A stretch of DNA of 64,000 nucleotides, taken from Desulfosporosinus sp. HMP52 (GTDB taxonomy: Bacteria; Bacillota; Desulfitobacteriia; Desulfitobacteriales; Desulfitobacteriaceae). Location of the stretch: NCBI RefSeq assembly GCF_000765145.1, contig NZ_JMGA01000032.1:1-64000 (forward strand), written 5' to 3'. The first letter of the stretch is position 1, and the number at the start of each line of letters is the position of its first letter. Made by a program: the position numbers and the translations under genes. This document shows positions 50,850 through 59,445 of this stretch, in pieces. The notes below the pieces were generated by a model. The model saw nothing but the letters and a program-made list of their open reading frames with translations, was not told the DNA's origin and did not search any database.

Positions 50850-52100
50850 ATGTTTTTTCCGGAATTAATTGAGATAGGGAATAAAGCAAAACAAGCAGCC
50901 CGACAATTAGCTTTTGCCAGCACGGAGGCCAAAAATAAAGCCCTAATCTTTATGTCAGAAGCACTCCTAAAAAATGAGGAAGAAATCCTTAGGGCAAATA
51001 GCCTAGATGTTAAAGCTGCTGAAGAGAAGGGTCTAAAGAAAAGCTTAGTAAATAGATTAAAATTATCATCAGCGAGTATCGCTCAAATTAGTCAATCTCT
51101 CAATGAGGTAGTAGCGTTACGAGATCCGGTTGGAGAAGGGGAAGTGTGGACACGTCCGAATGGCTTGCGTATTCAACAAACTCGTGTTCCATTAGGAGTC
51201 GTGGCCATGATTTATGAGGCAAGGCCTAATGTAACAGTGGATGCAGCTGCCTTGTGTCTAAAGTCAGGAAATGTTGTAATCCTGAGGGGCGGGTCAGAGG
51301 CCTTAGAAAGCAATAAAGTCTTGGCGAGAGTTATAGCTGAAGCTGCTGAGGCAAGCGGATTGCCAGCAGGTTCAATTCAATTAATTACAGAGACAAATAG
51401 AGAATGGATTCAACAGTTAATCCGTTTAAATGAATATGTTGATGTGGTTATACCTAGGGGCGGGGCAGGGCTGATTCAAGCGGTGGTAACTAATGCCTCT
51501 GTTCCGGTGATTGAAACGGGAACCGGAATGTGTCATGCATTTGTTGATCAAGATGCAGATTTTGAGAAGGCTGTCCCTGTTATTATCAATGCCAAGACCC
51601 AAAATCCAGGGGTCTGTAACGCTTTGGAAACCATGCTTGTTGATGAAGGGATTGCGGAAGACTTTCTTCCCTTGATTGGTGAAGAACTGCAAAAAAAGCA
51701 AGTTCAGATTAAAGGGTGCTTGAGAACGTGTGAAATCTTGTCTTACGCTTCCCCTGCCAGTGAAGAAGACTGGGTGGAAGAACATCTCGATCTTATATTA
51801 AGTGTTAAAGTCGTGCCAGGTCTAAATGGGGCTCTTGATCATATCTATCGATATTCTACAAAGCATTCGGAAACGATTATCACAGAGAACTACTCAAAGG
51901 CTCAAAGGTTCTTGAGAGAAATAGATGCAGCTGCGGTTTATGTAAATGCTTCAACACGATTTACGGATGGAGGACGCTTCGGCTTTGGAGCAGAGATAGG
52001 AATCAGCACTCAGAAGTTGCATGCCCGAGGCCCAATGGGGTTGAGAGAATTGACGACGATTAAATACATGGTATATGGAGATGGACAAATTGTTAATTAA
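50850..52100 (+). CDS. proA: Glutamate-5-semialdehyde dehydrogenase (gamma-glutamyl phosphate reductase)
   Basis: Second step of proline synthesis. 416 residues of the aldehyde dehydrogenase fold: VPLGVVAMIYEARPNVTVDAAALCLKSGN (about 105-133), VIPRGGAGLIQ, the catalytic cysteine in AKTQNPGVCNALET (about 256), and the C-terminal STRFTDGGRFGFGAEIGIST. ATG 50850 follows TAAGGGAGG. It is 55 bases after proB and is the last gene of the operon. Confidence 0.97.
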   Translation: MFFPELIEIGNKAKQAARQLAFASTEAKNKALIFMSEALLKNEEEILRANSLDVKAAEEKGLKKSLVNRLKLSSASIAQISQSLNEVVALRDPVGEGEVWTRPNGLRIQQTRVPLGVVAMIYEARPNVTVDAAALCLKSGNVVILRGGSEALESNKVLARVIAEAAEASGLPAGSIQLITETNREWIQQLIRLNEYVDVVIPRGGAGLIQAVVTNASVPVIETGTGMCHAFVDQDADFEKAVPVIINAKTQNPGVCNALETMLVDEGIAEDFLPLIGEELQKKQVQIKGCLRTCEILSYASPASEEDWVEEHLDLILSVKVVPGLNGALDHIYRYSTKHSETIITENYSKAQRFLREIDAAAVYVNASTRFTDGGRFGFGAEIGISTQKLHARGPMGLRELTTIKYMVYGDGQIVN

Positions 52101-52431
52101 TTTATAACATTAAAATTTATCAGGATTTTATCGGTTACGGTTCCTCGATGTTTGTGAAACTATTTGAGAGTTGCTTATATCCACGTTGTTCTTAGATGTA
52201 AAGGTAGATCGAATTGGCTGTACTTGGGCAGACCATGCTGCAAAAGGTTCATTAAAGCAATATTTACTGTAAAAAGGCCGCCATTTGGCGGCCTTTTATG
52301 GTAGACTAGGATTACTCTAAGACGAGTATAATTTGTAAATTGATTAATAGTTTTATGTGATTGTAATAAAGGTTAGAGTTTATGCGAAAAGTGGAGCATC
52401 ATTGAGACATGAGACAAAGGGTGTGGCATTA
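52101..52431. other. Intergenic stretch after proA
   Basis: About 330 bases. It holds the proBA terminator (52272-52297) and otherwise AT-rich sequence. The frame of the following kinase gene stays open back to 52357, but that extension lacks a ribosome-binding site. I see no other feature. Confidence 0.5.
52272..52297 (+). terminator. Terminator of the proline operon
   Basis: AAAAGGCCGCC, loop ATTT, GGCGGCCTTTT: an 11-bp perfect stem with a T-run. Confidence 0.9.
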
Positions 52432-53109
52432 ATGGAGTGGGATATTGCGAAGAGAGAATTAAGTAAAGTGAAAGTCTCTTTAAATGGCAAAAATGAGCTA
52501 GTTCTCGTGCAATCTAAATCTAATACGCTTAAGTGTATCGGGAGAGGGACGGATGCCGCAGTGTTTCGCTTCATATCCGCACCTCAGTATGCCTATAAAG
52601 TGTTTAGTAATGACAAGCTAGAAAAGTTAGAACAAGAGAGCAAAGTTTATTTGAAGCTAGGTTGCTCGAAGTATTTTCCTGTGTATTATGGCAAAGGATT
52701 AAACTATCTGGTAATTAGTTACGAAGCAGGAATGACTCTATATGATTGTCTTTTACAAGGAATTCATATACCTAAACAGGTCATAGTTGAGGTTGATAAT
52801 GCGATAGACTATGTACTCAGCAGAGGACTGAACCCAAGAGACATTCATCTGAAAAATATACTATTTCATGAGGGTCAGGTAAAACTTGTTGATGTCTCTG
52901 AGTATATGACGCCAGGAAATGATAAAAGGTGGGAATACTTGAAAGAAGGGTATAAGGAGCACTATCACCTATTTGATGGAAAAGCCCTGCCTTTCTGGCT
53001 TATAGAAAATGTACGAAAATGGTATAACCAGACAAGACCCGAGAGCCTAAATATTCAAGATTTTGTGAAAGATCTCATTAATCCTTTTCAGGAAAGACTT
53101 CACTTCTGA
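52432..53109 (+). CDS. Protein-kinase-like protein (YrzF/YbdM type)
   Basis: A 225-residue compact eukaryotic-like kinase. CIGRGTDAAVFRF is the glycine loop, YAYKVF carries the ATP-binding lysine, LNPRDIHLKNILF is the catalytic loop (HRD region read as PRDIH with D as base and K/N following), and KLVDVSEY replaces DFG with DVS. The metal-binding Asp is kept, but the deviations make activity plausible rather than sure. ATG 52432 (MEWDIAKRELSK) has AAAGGGTG upstream. The substrate is unknown. Confidence 0.75.
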   Translation: MEWDIAKRELSKVKVSLNGKNELVLVQSKSNTLKCIGRGTDAAVFRFISAPQYAYKVFSNDKLEKLEQESKVYLKLGCSKYFPVYYGKGLNYLVISYEAGMTLYDCLLQGIHIPKQVIVEVDNAIDYVLSRGLNPRDIHLKNILFHEGQVKLVDVSEYMTPGNDKRWEYLKEGYKEHYHLFDGKALPFWLIENVRKWYNQTRPESLNIQDFVKDLINPFQERLHF

Positions 53110-53195
53110 TGCAAGTTTTTTTTATACTAGTCAAAAGATCGGGAAATAATGTAATTAATGATAATCGATTGGTACTAGTGACAATGGTGTTTTGA

Positions 53196-54476
53196 ATGCT
53201 TAGTGAGAATAAAAAACTGAAACAGCAACAAAGTGATTTGGAGAAAATAATCGATATGAATGTAAGTTGGAAAAGAAACATTATACTTTTTTTAGTTAGT
53301 CAGACCGTTTCCCTCTTTGGATCATCCCTGGTTCAGTATGCAATTATGTGGCATATTACCTTAAAATCCCAGTCTGGAATAATGATGACATTAGCCATTG
53401 TCTGCGGTTTTTTGCCTACCTTATTTCTTTCACCATTTGCTGGGGTATGGGCGGATCGTTATAATCGTAAGACCCTCATCATTTTATCCGATTCATTGAT
53501 TGCATTATCGACGCTGGTTCTGGCAATTTTGTTTCTACTAGGCCATGATGCTCTTTGGCTCCTTTTCGTAATGTCCGCTATACGTGCACTTGGATCAGCT
53601 ATTCAAATGCCTGCGGTAGGAGCATTCCTCCCCCAACTAGTACCGGAGGATAAACTAACTCAGGTGAACGCCACGAATGGAACAATACAAGCGCTAGTTA
53701 TGTTGCTGTCCCCAATGTTAAGTGGTGTCCTACTGACAATGGCTAGTATCGAATTAATATTTTTTATAGATGTGATCACAGCAGTTATTGCTGTTTTAGT
53801 TTTGCTTTTATTTTTGCATGTCCCTGTCCACGCGAAAGCATTAGAAAAACAAACTCTGAGTTATTTTAGAGATCTGAGTGACGGATTCAATTACATCAGA
53901 AGTCATGGATATGTGAAGAGGTTTTTTTTGTTTTGTGCCGGCTTCTTTTTCTTAGCAGCACCTGTTGCCTTTTTAACTCCTCTGCAAGTTACTCGTAGTT
54001 TCGGTAACGATGTTTGGCGTTTGACGGCAATAGAAATTACTTTTTCAATTGGGATGATGCTTGGCGGCATTATTATGGCTTCTTGGGGTGGTTTTAAGAA
54101 CAAGGTTCACACCATGACACTATCAAGTCTCGTAATTGGAATCTGCACCTTTGCCCTAGGAATGATTCCGGTTTTTTGGATTTACCTTATTTTTATGGGG
54201 TTGGTAGGAATTGCAATGCCGGTTTTCAACACGCCTTCAACAGTCCTATTGCAAGAAAAAGTAGAGGAAGATTTTCTGGGAAGAGTGTTTGGAGTTCTAG
54301 GGATGATTTCAAGCTCCATGATGCCTTTAGGAATGCTCTTGTTCGGACCATTATCAGACATTATTATGATTGAATGGTTGCTTATTGGTACAGGCTTGTT
54401 AATGTTTATTCAAGGATTTTTCTTGTTAGGTAACAAAGTATTAATAGAAGCAGGAAAACCAATCCCCAAACTTTAA
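53196..54476 (+). CDS. MFS efflux transporter (MefA/EntS-like)
   Basis: A 426-residue, 12-span major facilitator exporter. After a 25-residue polar leader the first span is FLVSQTVSLFGSSLVQYAIMW; the MFS loop 2-3 signature appears as FAGVWADRYNRKTLI (about 85-99). IRALGSAIQMPAVGAFLPQLVPEDKL is the segment typical of the MefA/enterobactin-exporter subfamily. It probably exports a small amphipathic compound or drug; the substrate is open. ATG 53196 has no strong ribosome-binding site; an in-frame ATG at 53256 is possible. A strong terminator follows. Confidence 0.87.
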   Translation: MLSENKKLKQQQSDLEKIIDMNVSWKRNIILFLVSQTVSLFGSSLVQYAIMWHITLKSQSGIMMTLAIVCGFLPTLFLSPFAGVWADRYNRKTLIILSDSLIALSTLVLAILFLLGHDALWLLFVMSAIRALGSAIQMPAVGAFLPQLVPEDKLTQVNATNGTIQALVMLLSPMLSGVLLTMASIELIFFIDVITAVIAVLVLLLFLHVPVHAKALEKQTLSYFRDLSDGFNYIRSHGYVKRFFLFCAGFFFLAAPVAFLTPLQVTRSFGNDVWRLTAIEITFSIGMMLGGIIMASWGGFKNKVHTMTLSSLVIGICTFALGMIPVFWIYLIFMGLVGIAMPVFNTPSTVLLQEKVEEDFLGRVFGVLGMISSSMMPLGMLLFGPLSDIIMIEWLLIGTGLLMFIQGFFLLGNKVLIEAGKPIPKL

Positions 54477-54500
54477 TTAGCTAAAGTAATTCCTAGTAAA

Positions 54501-54538
54501 AGGACTTGAGATCAAAATTTTGATTCAAGTCCTTTTTT
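54501..54538 (+). terminator. Terminator after MFS gene
   Basis: AGGACTTGA and TCAAGTCCT with an inner ATC/GAT pair, followed by T6. Confidence 0.88.
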
Positions 54539-54807
54539 GCGTATGAGCAGGGTAATTAACTTGTAAAATCGAGGCTTTATAATGTGTGACCTCTTCGCCG
54601 ATTGAGTACGATTGTTCTATGTTCTACAGAATAGTTTTAATTAGATTTTAAGAAATTCCTAAGATTTAACTAAGTTTTTTTTAAGATCTCAACTCTATAA
54701 TACAATTATAAATTATATGGTTCAGCCTTCAAATTTGAACGACATATAAAAGAGATGTGCCTTAATTATTAAAAGTTAGGTGGCTTAAGTGAGAGAGGAG
54801 ATATTCT

Positions 54808-54876
54808 ATGAAACAGTTAAAAATTCTTGTGTTTTATGCAGCCTTTGGGAATGGACATATTACAGAACCCTTATAG
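54808..54876 (+). pseudogene. 5' remnant of a diacylglycerol-glycosyltransferase-like gene
   Basis: ATG 54808 sits behind an excellent GAGAGGAG and reads MKQLKILVFYAAFGNGHI, then TEPL and a TAG at 54874. FGNGHI is the hallmark N-terminal motif of MGDG-synthase/UgtP-type glycosyltransferases (usually followed by a KVAKAL-like helix). The motif survives but the rest of the enzyme does not continue in any frame. The remaining 160 bases up to the mobile element are AT-rich and degenerate. Confidence 0.6.
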
Positions 54877-55083
54877 CTTTCAATTTTGGTTTATTAATAT
54901 CTTACGTGATTTATTTCTACTTTCTAATAAATGTTCCAAGACCAGTTTAGTAGGTAACGACTTTTTGACCATGCTGATCGCTTTCGTTTATAATAATGAC
55001 CAACCTTTAATGCATTTCCAAGTATTCATGTATTATTAAGTTTTTACAATGTGTGGAGTTTATACAATTGCTATTTTAATTAT
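54877..55083. other. Degenerate stretch left of the TnpB element
   Basis: AT-rich sequence with short chance frames only. Its right end (55049-55083) may be the 5' part of an ORF continued at 56589, see the entry for 56589-56805. No RNA gene or repeat is visible. Confidence 0.4.
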
Positions 55084-55213
55084 CATCGCGCGGCGAGAAG
55101 ACTCCCATCCTCTATAGGTGGTGAGATGAATCGCCGACCCAAAATATTACAAGAACACCTGTTCCGAAACTGTTCTCTCTGTGGTAAAATAAGGGTATAG
55201 AACATTAGAGGGG

Positions 55214-56413
55214 GTGTTCACAATAATCCGAGTCTTAAAGACAACGTTCCATACTACTAAAGACAACATAGAACGTCTCTTTGCCTGTAATCGCACATCT
55301 GCTAATGTTTGGAATGACTGTTTAGGATTGGACAAAGAGCATTTTCAAAAAAACGGTAGCTGGATTGACAGAGGGACGTTGCATTTAGCAACCAAAGGTC
55401 AATACCAAGTCCATAGTCAGTCCATACAGGCGGTCTACGAAAAATACATTGATGCTCGAGAAAATGCTCATAAAGCAAGGGCATTGGGATTCACCCAAAT
55501 TCGGTACCCTTACAAAGAAAAAAAGCATTTCAATACTAAATGGAAAAAAGATGGGTTTCGGGTTGGCGAAAACGGAAAAATCGAGTTAAGTTTGGGGCTT
55601 TTCAGGGGTAAACGACAAAAACCTATAGTGGTTCGGGTAAAGGATTTGCCCACCGGCAAAATTAAGGAGATTGAACTTGTCTATGACCGGGGTTTGCGGT
55701 TAGCTATAGCCTATGATGACGGCATAACTCCAAAAGAAAATGATCATCTTGGCATTGCGGCAATAGACCTGGGTGAAATCCACACCATAGCTTCAGTGTG
55801 TGATAATGGTCAAGGAGTGATCATTACCGGTCGGAAGATCCGAAGTCTCAAACGATTACGTAATAAGAAAATGAAGGAACTGCAAAAGAAGATAGCCAAA
55901 TGTCAAAAAGGTTCTCGTCAATGGAAAAAGTACCGGCGAGCTTTGTACTACGTCTTGGGTAAGAGTGATGCCCAGTTGACAGATGCCCTTCACAAAACCA
56001 CCCGTAAATTTGCAAATTGGTGCTTGGAAAATAAAGCGAAAAGAGTCGTTGTAGGCAACATGGAGGGTGTACAGCGAAATACTTCTCCTAAAAAGAAAAA
56101 GAACAAGCACAAACGTTCTTGCAAACATAATCAAAAGATGTCTCAATGGCAATTTGGTCGAATCACAACCTACCTGCAATACAAATTGGCAGCCGAGGGA
56201 ATAAGTCTACAAAAAGTCGATGAATCCTATACAACACAAACGTGTCCCGTTTGTGGGAGGAGAAAGAAACCAACATCTAGGAATTACAGTTGTACTTGCG
56301 GATATCAGGAACACCGGGATATCCACGGAGCGAAGAACATCTTGAGCAACTACAAATATGGGAAGTTCCGGGAACTATCATTGGATCAACAAAAGTATCT
56401 ACGGATCGCCTAA
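55214..56413 (+). CDS. tnpB: TnpB RNA-guided nuclease (IS605 OrfB family)
   Basis: A 399-residue TnpB, normal length. The RuvC-like active site is complete: aspartate about 185 in AIDLGEIHTIAS, glutamate about 284 in VVGNMEGVQ, aspartate about 369 in EHRDIHGAKNIL. The zinc finger is CPVCG followed by CTCG, spacing slightly tighter than the common CxxC pairs. The N-terminal helical domain and the KKKKNKHKRSCKHNQKMSQW basic segment before the finger are typical. TnpB uses a 3'-derived guide RNA to cut DNA next to a short motif. The start is GTG 55214 behind GAGGG. The frame is intact, so it could be active. Confidence 0.93.
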   Translation: MFTIIRVLKTTFHTTKDNIERLFACNRTSANVWNDCLGLDKEHFQKNGSWIDRGTLHLATKGQYQVHSQSIQAVYEKYIDARENAHKARALGFTQIRYPYKEKKHFNTKWKKDGFRVGENGKIELSLGLFRGKRQKPIVVRVKDLPTGKIKEIELVYDRGLRLAIAYDDGITPKENDHLGIAAIDLGEIHTIASVCDNGQGVIITGRKIRSLKRLRNKKMKELQKKIAKCQKGSRQWKKYRRALYYVLGKSDAQLTDALHKTTRKFANWCLENKAKRVVVGNMEGVQRNTSPKKKKNKHKRSCKHNQKMSQWQFGRITTYLQYKLAAEGISLQKVDESYTTQTCPVCGRRKKPTSRNYSCTCGYQEHRDIHGAKNILSNYKYGKFRELSLDQQKYLRIA

Positions 56414-56588
56414 AGCGGGAGGTAGTAGAAGCCATGAACCTGGCCCGTATGCAACAATTGCATATAGTTGCCGGCCTTACCGAAATAATGTACTCGCGCC
56501 TCGGGTGAAGCGAGATGCCATTGAGACATATATTTTGGGCTCGCCGGAAGCCCCTACCTCTAATGTAGTGTAGGTGGGGGAGGTTCAC
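56414..56588 (+). ncRNA. Probable omega/reRNA scaffold region
   Basis: In this family the guide scaffold is encoded across the tnpB 3' end and the element's right end. Here the 175 noncoding bases contain stems such as GCGCCTCGGGTGAAGCGAG, GGCTCGCCGGAAGCCC and the terminal CCCCTACCT/AGGTGGGGG hairpin. The expected guide would begin directly after 56588. The structure was not computed. Confidence 0.5.
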
Positions 56589-56805
56589 ATTAGCAACCCA
56601 GTTTATTAAACAGCATGTTATCTTAGATCTATTATCCTCCGTAGTATTAGGTGGTTTAATATTCGACCTTGTATTTCATATTAACCTTGAGAGACTGGGC
56701 GCCTGGTTGAAGAAACAATGTCTATGGTTAAGTGTGAGAAAGAGATCGATAAATGATATTGATGAGTTGAAAAATCCAAGCCAGCAATTAGGCGTCAGAT
56801 ATTAA
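56589..56805 (+). pseudogene. 3' part of an ORF interrupted by the TnpB element
   Basis: From the element's right end a coherent frame runs to TAA at 56803: LATQFIKQHVILDLLSSV, then VLGGLIFDLVFHINLERLG and AWLKKQCLWLSVRKRSINDI, ending QLGVRY. It has no ATG, GTG or TTG near its beginning, so it cannot start here. Joined to 55049-55083 (ATG TGT GGA GTT..., MCGVYTIAILII) across the element, it is in frame and gives a protein of about 84 residues with two membrane helices and a basic tail. The left ATG lacks a good ribosome-binding site. No family recognised. Confidence 0.55.
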
Positions 56806-56873
56806 GCTTTACTGACGTCTCTTAACAAGAGGATACTTAAATCATCACTCAATCAATAAAAAGGAGTAAAGTC

Positions 56874-57551
56874 ATGATCAATTTAGCCCAAAAACGACTC
56901 TTAAAGTACGTAGTTGTTTCACTTGCTTTGGCGCTGATAGTCGGGTGTTCACCCTTAAACTATCCTAAGGATACCCCCTCAAAGACGACGGATTCGGCTC
57001 CTCAAACTACTCACTCATCCTCTGCACCCCAAGCCAGGGATGAGGCCAAGGAGTTATTGCTAAATATTATGGGAGCAGCGGAGCAAGGGAAAGTGATTAA
57101 CTGTAATTTTCCTGTGAAGACAACCGTGATTGAAGATGTTACGAGTCAATGGGGAGAGCCCGAAAAGGTTGACTGGGTGTCCGCCGCTAAGGGGAACTAC
57201 GCTACCTACTCAAAACAGGCAATGGTTTTTGGCTTCAACAAAGGTTCTCAAATCTTCGAAGTCCGATCTTTTGATCCACGATTACAGCAGCTATCCATGG
57301 CTAAAACAAAGGAACTATTCGGGGATCCGGCTTATAATGCTAAAACCAAAGTTGAGAATGGGCCCTTTTATAATAAAAAAGTAAATGGAGAGGAAATTAT
57401 TGGCTATACAGTGGGTTCGGAATATAAAATTGAGTTTGTGTTCCCAATACCAACAGCTACTGATTCGAATCCAATGATGGATCATTATCTTGTTCTTTAT
57501 CCGAGGGGTACTGTGAACAATATGGCAGATGATCCGGGGCGGCAATGGTAA
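56874..57551 (+). CDS. Lipoprotein with DUF4309 (YjgB-like) domain
   Basis: A 225-residue lipoprotein. Signal peptide about 1-24 with lipobox LIVGC (C25 lipidated), a Ser/Thr/Pro-rich linker (about 28-52), then a globular domain. ELLLNIMGAAEQGKVINCNF, VIEDVTSQWGEPEKVDW and the repeated KTKELFGDPAYN... segment match DUF4309/YjgB. Function unknown; extracytoplasmic face of the membrane. ATG 56874 follows AAAAGGAGTAAAGTC. It has its own terminator. Confidence 0.82.
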   Translation: MINLAQKRLLKYVVVSLALALIVGCSPLNYPKDTPSKTTDSAPQTTHSSSAPQARDEAKELLLNIMGAAEQGKVINCNFPVKTTVIEDVTSQWGEPEKVDWVSAAKGNYATYSKQAMVFGFNKGSQIFEVRSFDPRLQQLSMAKTKELFGDPAYNAKTKVENGPFYNKKVNGEEIIGYTVGSEYKIEFVFPIPTATDSNPMMDHYLVLYPRGTVNNMADDPGRQW

Positions 57552-57569
57552 TTGAGTAAGGAACTAAGT

Positions 57570-57594
57570 AAAGGCCACGCAATGCGTGGCCTTT
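57570..57594 (+). terminator. Terminator after DUF4309 lipoprotein gene
   Basis: AAAGGCCACGC, loop AAT, GCGTGGCCTTT: an 11-bp perfect stem. Confidence 0.85.
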
Positions 57595-57662
57595 AGATTT
57601 GTAAGCACCCACTTCTTGTAAGTGGTAAGCTCACAATAAGCTTCAGGTTGGTTCTCAGAGTA

Positions 57663-58334
57663 TTAATAGACACGTTTCGCTCCTACATAGGCCTTGGACC
57701 AATAGGGAGTAAACCCATAGATAGCAATTCCTTTACTGCTTGTTGCACTAATGAATTGATTATCCCCAATGTAGATTCCTACATGACTTACTTGTTTTCC
57801 CGGAACAAGGGTAAAGAAAACTAAATCACCGGGAATTAAGTTGTTAAAGCTTACAGCGGTTCCAACACCGTATTGGTCAATACTAACCCGAGGCAGAGTT
57901 ATGTTTTGGCTGGCAAAAACATAACGAGTAAACCCGGAACAATCAAAGCCTGATGGAGTTGTGCCTCCCCATTTATAGGGAACGCCTAAAAAGCTTTTGG
58001 CAGTACTAATGAGTTGATTTGTCTTATCCTGGGGCAAAACTTTCGCCTGTGGTAAAGCCTTTGCATTTTTTAAGGCCTCTAATGTTTGGGGCCCGACAAT
58101 TCCATCTACTAATAAATTGCGATCTCGTTGAAATGCTTGAACAGCAGTCTTTGTGTTATTTCCGAAAATGCCATCAACTGAACCAACGTCATAATTTAAG
58201 GCTTGGAGATCTGATTGTAACATTCGAATCTCTGAACCTGTGGAGCCAACCTGAAATGTTGCAGCTTCAACTGCTGAAGCAGAAGCGATAATAGTCATAA
58301 TAACTAATATCATTAAGATAATCCCTTTTTTCAC
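57663..58334 (-). CDS. Secreted NlpC/P60 endopeptidase with peptidoglycan-binding domain
   Basis: A 223-residue exported cell-wall hydrolase. Signal peptide 1-25 (ILMILVIMTIIASASAVEA). A PG_binding_1 domain follows (about 28-92: GSTGSEIRMLQSDLQALNYD, VDGIFGNNTKTAVQAFQ). The NlpC/P60 domain (about 105-223) has the catalytic cysteine in PSGFDCSGFTRYVF and the histidine in KQVSHVGIYIGDNQFI. It cleaves peptide stems, usually D-gamma-Glu-diaminopimelate. ATG 58334 has GAAAGGGG upstream. Gene alone, convergent with the lipoprotein gene. Confidence 0.93.
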   Translation of the reverse strand: MKKGIILMILVIMTIIASASAVEAATFQVGSTGSEIRMLQSDLQALNYDVGSVDGIFGNNTKTAVQAFQRDRNLLVDGIVGPQTLEALKNAKALPQAKVLPQDKTNQLISTAKSFLGVPYKWGGTTPSGFDCSGFTRYVFASQNITLPRVSIDQYGVGTAVSFNNLIPGDLVFFTLVPGKQVSHVGIYIGDNQFISATSSKGIAIYGFTPYWSKAYVGAKRVY

Positions 58335-58542
58335 TTATAACTACCCCTTTCCTGTATTGCTACCCTCAAGGCCTCGTAGAGTGAAGTATACATGCTGACC
58401 ACTTGAAAGTATAGTACAAGTTGTTGGTTGTATACCCATATTTAGCCTATTAGATATTAGAATACAGTTTATATACTTGGGGTACATTTTCGTTTTTAGG
58501 GTAGGATAATTATACCGAAATTGTAAGGTGAGGAGGAAAGCT

Positions 58543-59412
58543 ATGCAAAAGGTTTTTGCCGCTGAAATTGGAAATGAGAGTATAGTTATTAATACCATTG
58601 TCGATATAGATACTGCAAATCCTAAGCTGCTTGGACAAGGTATCTCTTATACTACTGTACATCATGGAGATATTGAAGCAGGATTAAATTCTGCTGTTCA
58701 AGATTTAGAAAAAGAGATTGGGACTGTAGGTTCTTTAGATGAGATAACTATATACGCCTCCAGTCTAGTGCCACCCCATCGACTGGAGAAGCTTAAGGTG
58801 CCATCTTACCTAAAAAACAAACTAATGCCATCCTCTGAAGCAATCCTGAGGGCAGCCCAAGTGATTTATGAGGAGGTAGGAGAAGTATTAGTCATTGATG
58901 TTAGTCCAGTATGGACAAACGTCTATTCGATTATTGAAGATATGTCTCAGGAAACGATGGCAGAAGACTTAAATGTTATTAACAATCCTCTGTCCTTAGT
59001 GAAGCTCATTGGGGAGAAGAAGGTTATGGACCATTATGGAAGTGAGTGGGAAAAACTAAATACTATAAATCCGAAAACCCCAAAAGAGATGATCTTTTGT
59101 GCTGAGTTGACAGCTGCAGCAATTGGGTTTGCTCTGAAAAGACATGCTAAAAGTCTAAACAAGAAGAATGTAAATTTCAATAAGATTCGCTGGATTGTAG
59201 GAACTGGGGTGGGACTTACGCAGTTTCCCAATGCTCTGGAGATTTTTCAAGAAAGCATTGAAAAATTTAGGGATAGGTTATTTGAGGATAGAAAAGGAAT
59301 AGCTATCCTCTTAGACAAAGACTGCATTTTGACCTCTTTAGGTGTCATACCCAAAGCTTATCGAAAAGCTACCTGGCAGCTAATGCGTGAATCCTTTGGT
59401 TTGGAGAATTAA
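58543..59412 (+). CDS. Divergent GlmL/MutL-like ASKHA protein
   Basis: A 289-residue protein aligned by pattern with the MutL/GlmL family that accompanies B12-dependent glutamate mutase: TTVHHGDIEAGLNSAVQDLE, EEVGEVLVIDVS, MFI-type CAELTAAAIGFALKRHA and VGTGVGLTQFPNALEIF. The ATP-binding phosphate loops of the ASKHA fold are degenerate: FAAEIGNES in place of DxGSTxTK, and DVSPVWTN in place of DxGGATTD. The protein is also much shorter than typical GlmL (about 450). No mutase gene is nearby, so its role is open. ATG 58543 has GAGGAGG upstream. Confidence 0.6.
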   Translation: MQKVFAAEIGNESIVINTIVDIDTANPKLLGQGISYTTVHHGDIEAGLNSAVQDLEKEIGTVGSLDEITIYASSLVPPHRLEKLKVPSYLKNKLMPSSEAILRAAQVIYEEVGEVLVIDVSPVWTNVYSIIEDMSQETMAEDLNVINNPLSLVKLIGEKKVMDHYGSEWEKLNTINPKTPKEMIFCAELTAAAIGFALKRHAKSLNKKNVNFNKIRWIVGTGVGLTQFPNALEIFQESIEKFRDRLFEDRKGIAILLDKDCILTSLGVIPKAYRKATWQLMRESFGLEN

Positions 59413-59445
59413 CCGGGGAAAGTCTGTTTCTGAAGGAGTTATCAG

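Larger units (their letters stand above)
55084..56588 (+). mobile_element. TnpB-only IS605/IS1341-type element
   Basis: Single-gene element with no TnpA. The left end has an imperfect hairpin: GGCGA...TCGCC (55092-55135) enclosing CTCCCATC/GGTGGTGAG with one bulge. The right end has CCCCTACCT/AGGTGGGGG (56551-56580) and ends GGTTCAC. IS200/605-family ends are subterminal hairpins without inverted repeats or target duplications, as here. The boundaries are inferred from joining the flanks: TTAT before 55084 and ATTAGC after 56588. Confidence 0.75.

Noticed and set aside
55060-55200. Long open frame through the left end of the TnpB element
   Set aside because: It has no start with a ribosome-binding site, crosses the hairpin end and resembles no protein; judged a chance frame.
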